Below, one piece after another: positions 60,914-64,000 of a stretch of 64,000 nucleotides of DNA (its first letter is position 1; each line of letters opens with the position of its first letter). The stretch is from contig JAEFAR010000003.1 in the NCBI GenBank assembly GCA_016287675.1, forward strand, positions 1 through 64,000, written 5' to 3'. The notes beneath the pieces are model-generated. The model searched no databases, was not told where the DNA came from, and worked only from the letters and a program-made list of their open reading frames with translations. The stretch is from Lachnospiraceae bacterium. GTDB taxonomy: Bacteria; Bacillota; Clostridia; Lachnospirales; Lachnospiraceae. A program made the position numbers and the translations under genes.

Positions 60914-62041
60914 TCAATCTTTGTCTTTCATCACAATGTTATAGGGGATATATCTCTTTGCAGGAACCTCTTCGCCCTTAAAGATCTTGTTAAGAGTCTT
61001 TACTGCCATGGCTCCCATCATGTACTGTCCCTGAGTAACATGTGTAAACTGATTGTCTACGCTGAACGGATACTCCATACCGTCGAAGAATACAACTTCT
61101 CTTTCTATGCCTGCTTCTTTCAAGGCTTTGTATGTGGTCACACCCATTGTCTCATTTATGGCGAAATACACCGTAACCTGTTCGTGGGCAAGTGCGTACT
61201 CACGGATCTTGTCCTTCATGACCTTATCAGCATCCTGATACTCATCAATGTTTGATACGGCGGCGCTGAGGTCGGTGATCCACATGTCTTCGTTAGTGAT
61301 GATGTTGTGTTCCAGCAGTCCGTCCCTGTAACCGTTGAATCTGTCGGCCACAGAAGATGTCTGAAGCGGAGATCCCGAGACAAAACAAATGTTCTTGTGT
61401 CCCTGTCCGATTAAAATGTTTACAAGTTCCTTCGCTGCAGCATAGTTATCTGTTCCGATATAGGGAATAGAAAGGCCTTTAAGCTCTCTGTCGACCAATA
61501 CCATGGGAAATCCGTCCAGAGCCAGTCTCATTATCCTGACATTGTAGGATTCACCCTGAGTGCACATGAGGATGATGCCGTCAGCTCCCATAGCCGTCAA
61601 TTCATCAATGGCTCTTGCTTCATCATCAATGCTTCCGTATGAGCATTTAAGAACCATATTGTAATGCTTTGTCCAGCATTCATGTTCTATGCCCGCCACG
61701 ATGTCACTGCCGAAGGTCGCACCGAAGGAATCCAGAACAACTCCTATCAGTCTCTGCCTTTTTTCCGGCTCGCTTTCCAGAGCGGCTGCGCCACGAACAT
61801 GAGAGCGCTCTTCACCTATCTTGTTTTCGTCAAGAACATATGATCCCTTTCCGGGCATACGTACGATGACATTTTTCTCTGCCAGCATCTCCAGAGCCTT
61901 TTTGCTCGTGATCCTGCTGACATTGTATTGATCCATGAGTTCTTTTTCGGAAGGAAGCTTAGACCCTGCAGGATACTTTCCTTTCTGTATGCCTTCAACC
62001 AGGTCATCATAAATAATTCTGTATAACAGCTCTCTCTCCAT
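60914..62041 (-). CDS. GntR-type HTH/LacI-type sensor regulator (AraR-like architecture)
   Basis: The 375-residue protein combines a winged helix of the GntR type at about 1-72 (SKLPSEKELMDQYNVSRITS KKALEML in sequence) with a LacI-family sugar-binding domain (about 95-375; IGVVLDSFGATFGSDIVAGI, ADGIILMCTQGESY, FFDGMEYPFSVDNQ). This is the AraR layout. The ATG at 62039-62041 follows AAAGGGG. It is divergent from the GH2 gene and next to palindromic sites, so autoregulation and control of the mannan genes are likely. Ligand probably a mannose or manno-oligosaccharide. Confidence 0.86.
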   Translation of the reverse strand: MERELLYRIIYDDLVEGIQKGKYPAGSKLPSEKELMDQYNVSRITSKKALEMLAEKNVIVRMPGKGSYVLDENKIGEERSHVRGAAALESEPEKRQRLIGVVLDSFGATFGSDIVAGIEHECWTKHYNMVLKCSYGSIDDEARAIDELTAMGADGIILMCTQGESYNVRIMRLALDGFPMVLVDRELKGLSIPYIGTDNYAAAKELVNILIGQGHKNICFVSGSPLQTSSVADRFNGYRDGLLEHNIITNEDMWITDLSAAVSNIDEYQDADKVMKDKIREYALAHEQVTVYFAINETMGVTTYKALKEAGIEREVVFFDGMEYPFSVDNQFTHVTQGQYMMGAMAVKTLNKIFKGEEVPAKRYIPYNIVMKDKD

Positions 62042-62060
62042 ACAATCCCCTTTCGGAACT

Positions 62061-62114
62061 CCGAAATGACATATCAAATATATCATTTCATTTATATGAT
62101 ATACACCATTTCGG
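62061..62114. promoter_or_regulatory. Nested palindromic operator between regulator and GH2
   Basis: CCGAAATG (62061-62068) and CATTTCGG (62107-62114) are outer arms; TATATCAT (62079-62086) and ATGATATA (62096-62103) are inner arms, both perfect. The inner right arm overlaps the -10 of the regulator promoter. Confidence 0.6.
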
Positions 62115-62126
62115 AATACAAGTCAA
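62098..62126 (-). promoter_or_regulatory. Promoter of the regulator gene
   Basis: On the minus strand TTGACT and TATATC are 17 bases apart, inside the nested operator. Confidence 0.55.
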
Positions 62127-62128
62127 TA

Positions 62129-62157
62129 TTCAATTTGTATTATATCAAAACTATAAA
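62129..62157 (+). promoter_or_regulatory. Promoter of GH2
   Basis: TTCAAT and TATAAA are 17 bases apart, almost back to back with the regulator promoter. The -35 is weak, as expected for a regulated promoter. The leader is over 110 bases long and contains a GATAT-type half-site near 62230. Confidence 0.45.
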
Positions 62158-62275
62158 TTCATATCAAGCAGTTATGCCTGTTTTTCACACTTTTTGAGCA
62201 GAAATATGTATTTATGAGAGAGCAATTGATATGTTATCTATATAAACAACATCTTTTTAAGGAAGGTATCAAAAA

Positions 62276-63997
62276 ATGAATCACGTTAAATGTTATATCC
62301 CCGAATATCCCCGCCCTCAGTTCGTGAGACCCGACTGGGTCAACCTGAACGGAGAATGGGATTTTGCCTTCGGTGACGAGGTTACCGCAGCGGAAGCCCT
62401 CGCAGGGAAGCTCAAAAGGAAGATAAACGTTCCATTTAATTACGAAACAGCCATGAGCGGCATCGGCGAAACAGCACACAAGAACCTTGTGTGGTACTCT
62501 CGCAGGATCTTCGGAAAAGCCGGAAAGAGAACGATCCTCACCTTCGAAGGCGCAGATTACGACACAGAAGTTTTCATCGACGGAAAGCTCGTCGGCTCTC
62601 ACAGAGGCGCCTACTCCCGCTTCTCCTTTGACGTGACCGATGCCCTCGCTTCAGGTTCCGGACTTCTCACCGTAAAGTGCTCAGATCCCGACAGTGTGGC
62701 TCAGATCCGCGGAAAGCAACGCTGGGAGCAGGACAATTTTGGCTGCTGGTACGTTCAGACAACAGGCATATACAAAACGGTCTGGATCGAATACATCGAA
62801 GACGTACATCTCTCTTCATTAAAGATTACGCCCGAAGCCACCACGGAATCCGTAAGATTTGACATCGCGGTGAACCGCCCCTCCAAAGAAACGGAAGTAA
62901 GCTTCAGGATCTATTTCCGTGACAGGCTCATCCAGTCCACATCCGTTCTCGCATGCGACAGCACAAACTCCGTGACCGTTCGCCTCGAGAGCGAAAGCGT
63001 TACCTATCAGCTGGAGCGCTGGTCGGAGGGCTATCCGGCTCTGTACGATCTCGAGATCGAAGTAAAGGACGGCGGCCGCACAACGGACAAGGTCGGAAGC
63101 TATTTCGGTTTCCGCGAGTACACCGTGCGTAACGGAAAGCTCATGTTCAACAACTGTCCTTTCTATGCAAAGCTCATCCTCGATCAGGGCTACTGGAAAG
63201 AATCGGGCATTACTCCTCCGTCCGAGGAAGCGATCATACGCGACATCCAACTCGCAAAGGATATGGGCTTCAACGGCTGCAGAAAGCATCAGAAGAACGA
63301 AGACGAGCGTTTCTACTACTATGCGGACATCATGGGCTTCACGGTTTGGTGCGAGCTCCCGTCCGATCACTGGTTCTCCGACGCTTCGACCAAGGAACTC
63401 ACAAACGAGTGGATGAACATCGTAACACAGAATTACAACCACCCTTCCCTCGTAACATGGGTGATCTTCAACGAAAGCTGGGGAGTCCGCAGCATCAACA
63501 CGAACCTCCTTCAGAGTAACCTTGCCACAGGTCTCTACTATCTCACCAAGAGTTTCGATCCCATGCGCCCCGTCATCTCCAACGACGGCTGGTCCCACGC
63601 AAAGAGCGACATCCTGACTCTCCATCACTACGAGCAGGACGCGGAAAAGCTTTACGGTTATTATGATAATTTAAAGAAGCTTACGGAAGGCGACAACTGC
63701 AACTGTCAGATCCAGCCTTTCGCAAACGGCTATCATTACGAGGGACAGCCCATCATCATTTCGGAGTTCGGAGGAACTCATTATGCAAACACCGAAGGAT
63801 GGGGATACGGCTCAGCTGTAAGATCGGATGCAGAATTCCTTGAAAGATTCGGTTCTCTGATAAATGCCGTAAAGAAAATGAACGTCAACGGTTTCTGCTA
63901 CACTCAGCTCACCGACGTCCAGCAGGAAGTAAACGGACTCCTGACCGAAGAAAGGGACCCCAAAGTACCCCTTTCAGAAATCTCAAAACGCTTATAA
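62276..63997 (+). CDS. GH2 beta-glycosidase
   Basis: The 573-residue, probably cytoplasmic enzyme has the GH2 order: an N-terminal jelly roll (about 15-165; WDFAFGDEVT, TEVFIDGKLVGSHRGAYSRF), an immunoglobulin-like domain, and a TIM barrel with acid/base Glu400 in FNESWG and nucleophile Glu497 in ISEFGG. Known GH2 activities are beta-galactosidase, beta-mannosidase and beta-glucuronidase. The chain is shorter than most (700-1000 residues) because it lacks C-terminal domains. It is divergent from the regulator, so it probably belongs to the same regulon. The stop lies three bases before the window end. Confidence 0.88.
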   Translation: MNHVKCYIPEYPRPQFVRPDWVNLNGEWDFAFGDEVTAAEALAGKLKRKINVPFNYETAMSGIGETAHKNLVWYSRRIFGKAGKRTILTFEGADYDTEVFIDGKLVGSHRGAYSRFSFDVTDALASGSGLLTVKCSDPDSVAQIRGKQRWEQDNFGCWYVQTTGIYKTVWIEYIEDVHLSSLKITPEATTESVRFDIAVNRPSKETEVSFRIYFRDRLIQSTSVLACDSTNSVTVRLESESVTYQLERWSEGYPALYDLEIEVKDGGRTTDKVGSYFGFREYTVRNGKLMFNNCPFYAKLILDQGYWKESGITPPSEEAIIRDIQLAKDMGFNGCRKHQKNEDERFYYYADIMGFTVWCELPSDHWFSDASTKELTNEWMNIVTQNYNHPSLVTWVIFNESWGVRSINTNLLQSNLATGLYYLTKSFDPMRPVISNDGWSHAKSDILTLHHYEQDAEKLYGYYDNLKKLTEGDNCNCQIQPFANGYHYEGQPIIISEFGGTHYANTEGWGYGSAVRSDAEFLERFGSLINAVKKMNVNGFCYTQLTDVQQEVNGLLTEERDPKVPLSEISKRL

Positions 63998-64000
63998 GAA

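Noticed and set aside
62819-63628. 269-codon minus-strand frame antisense to GH2
   Set aside because: The GH2 frame has both catalytic glutamates and a ribosome site; the antisense frame has neither.

Overview
The window looks like a chromosomal segment of a low-GC Gram-positive anaerobe, most likely a gut or rumen Lachnospiraceae-type Clostridium relative. Evidence: strong AGGAGG-type ribosome sites, TTGACA/TATAAT promoters with 17-bp spacers, many Cys-lipobox lipoproteins, a FakA/FakB/PlsY phospholipid route, cellobiose phosphorylase, a PL11 pectin lyase, and CUT1 sugar transporters without a dedicated ATPase. The species cannot be fixed from the sequence alone.

Left part (1-10.6 kb): a truncated tautomerase gene, a solitary type I-C-like CRISPR repeat, an S41 protease-like gene, a small membrane protein, then a PD-(D/E)XK-like nuclease gene sitting inside an array of about 85-bp double-hairpin repeats. 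Next come plsY, a 99-bp tandem repeat block, fakA and fakB (fatty acid activation feeding PlsY), a TetR regulator, a lipoprotein and coiled-coil gene pair, and a tRNA-Leu(AAG) beside a cluster of hairpins.

Middle part (10.6-31.4 kb): a PHP phosphoesterase/hydrolase pair, cellobiose phosphorylase, two AraC regulators around a tagaturonate reductase, a polar amino-acid (cystine-like) ABC transporter with tatD, a HerA/DUF853 ATPase with a DUF697 membrane protein, a few small unknowns, a rhamnogalacturonan lyase and a GH31 enzyme carrying carbohydrate-binding modules.

Right part (31.4-64 kb): what appears to be an alpha-mannan utilisation locus. A GntR/LacI-type regulator is divergent from a GH2 enzyme. 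Downstream lie ROK kinase, mannose-6-phosphate isomerase, a GH38-like DUF5054 protein and a GH76 lipoprotein. Then come GH38 and GH125 enzymes, and then an 11-gene operon of about 18.5 kb: GH76 lipoprotein, triple-CBM lipoprotein, two solute-binding proteins, two permease pairs, an NHL-Yip1 protein, a DUF5696 protein and a GH31 enzyme. Inferred flow: GH76 lipoproteins cut the alpha-1,6-mannan backbone outside the cell, binding proteins and permeases import oligosaccharides, GH38/GH125/GH31 trim them inside, and the ROK kinase and ManA pass mannose to fructose-6-phosphate. Related ATATCATTT half-sites over several promoters suggest one regulon.
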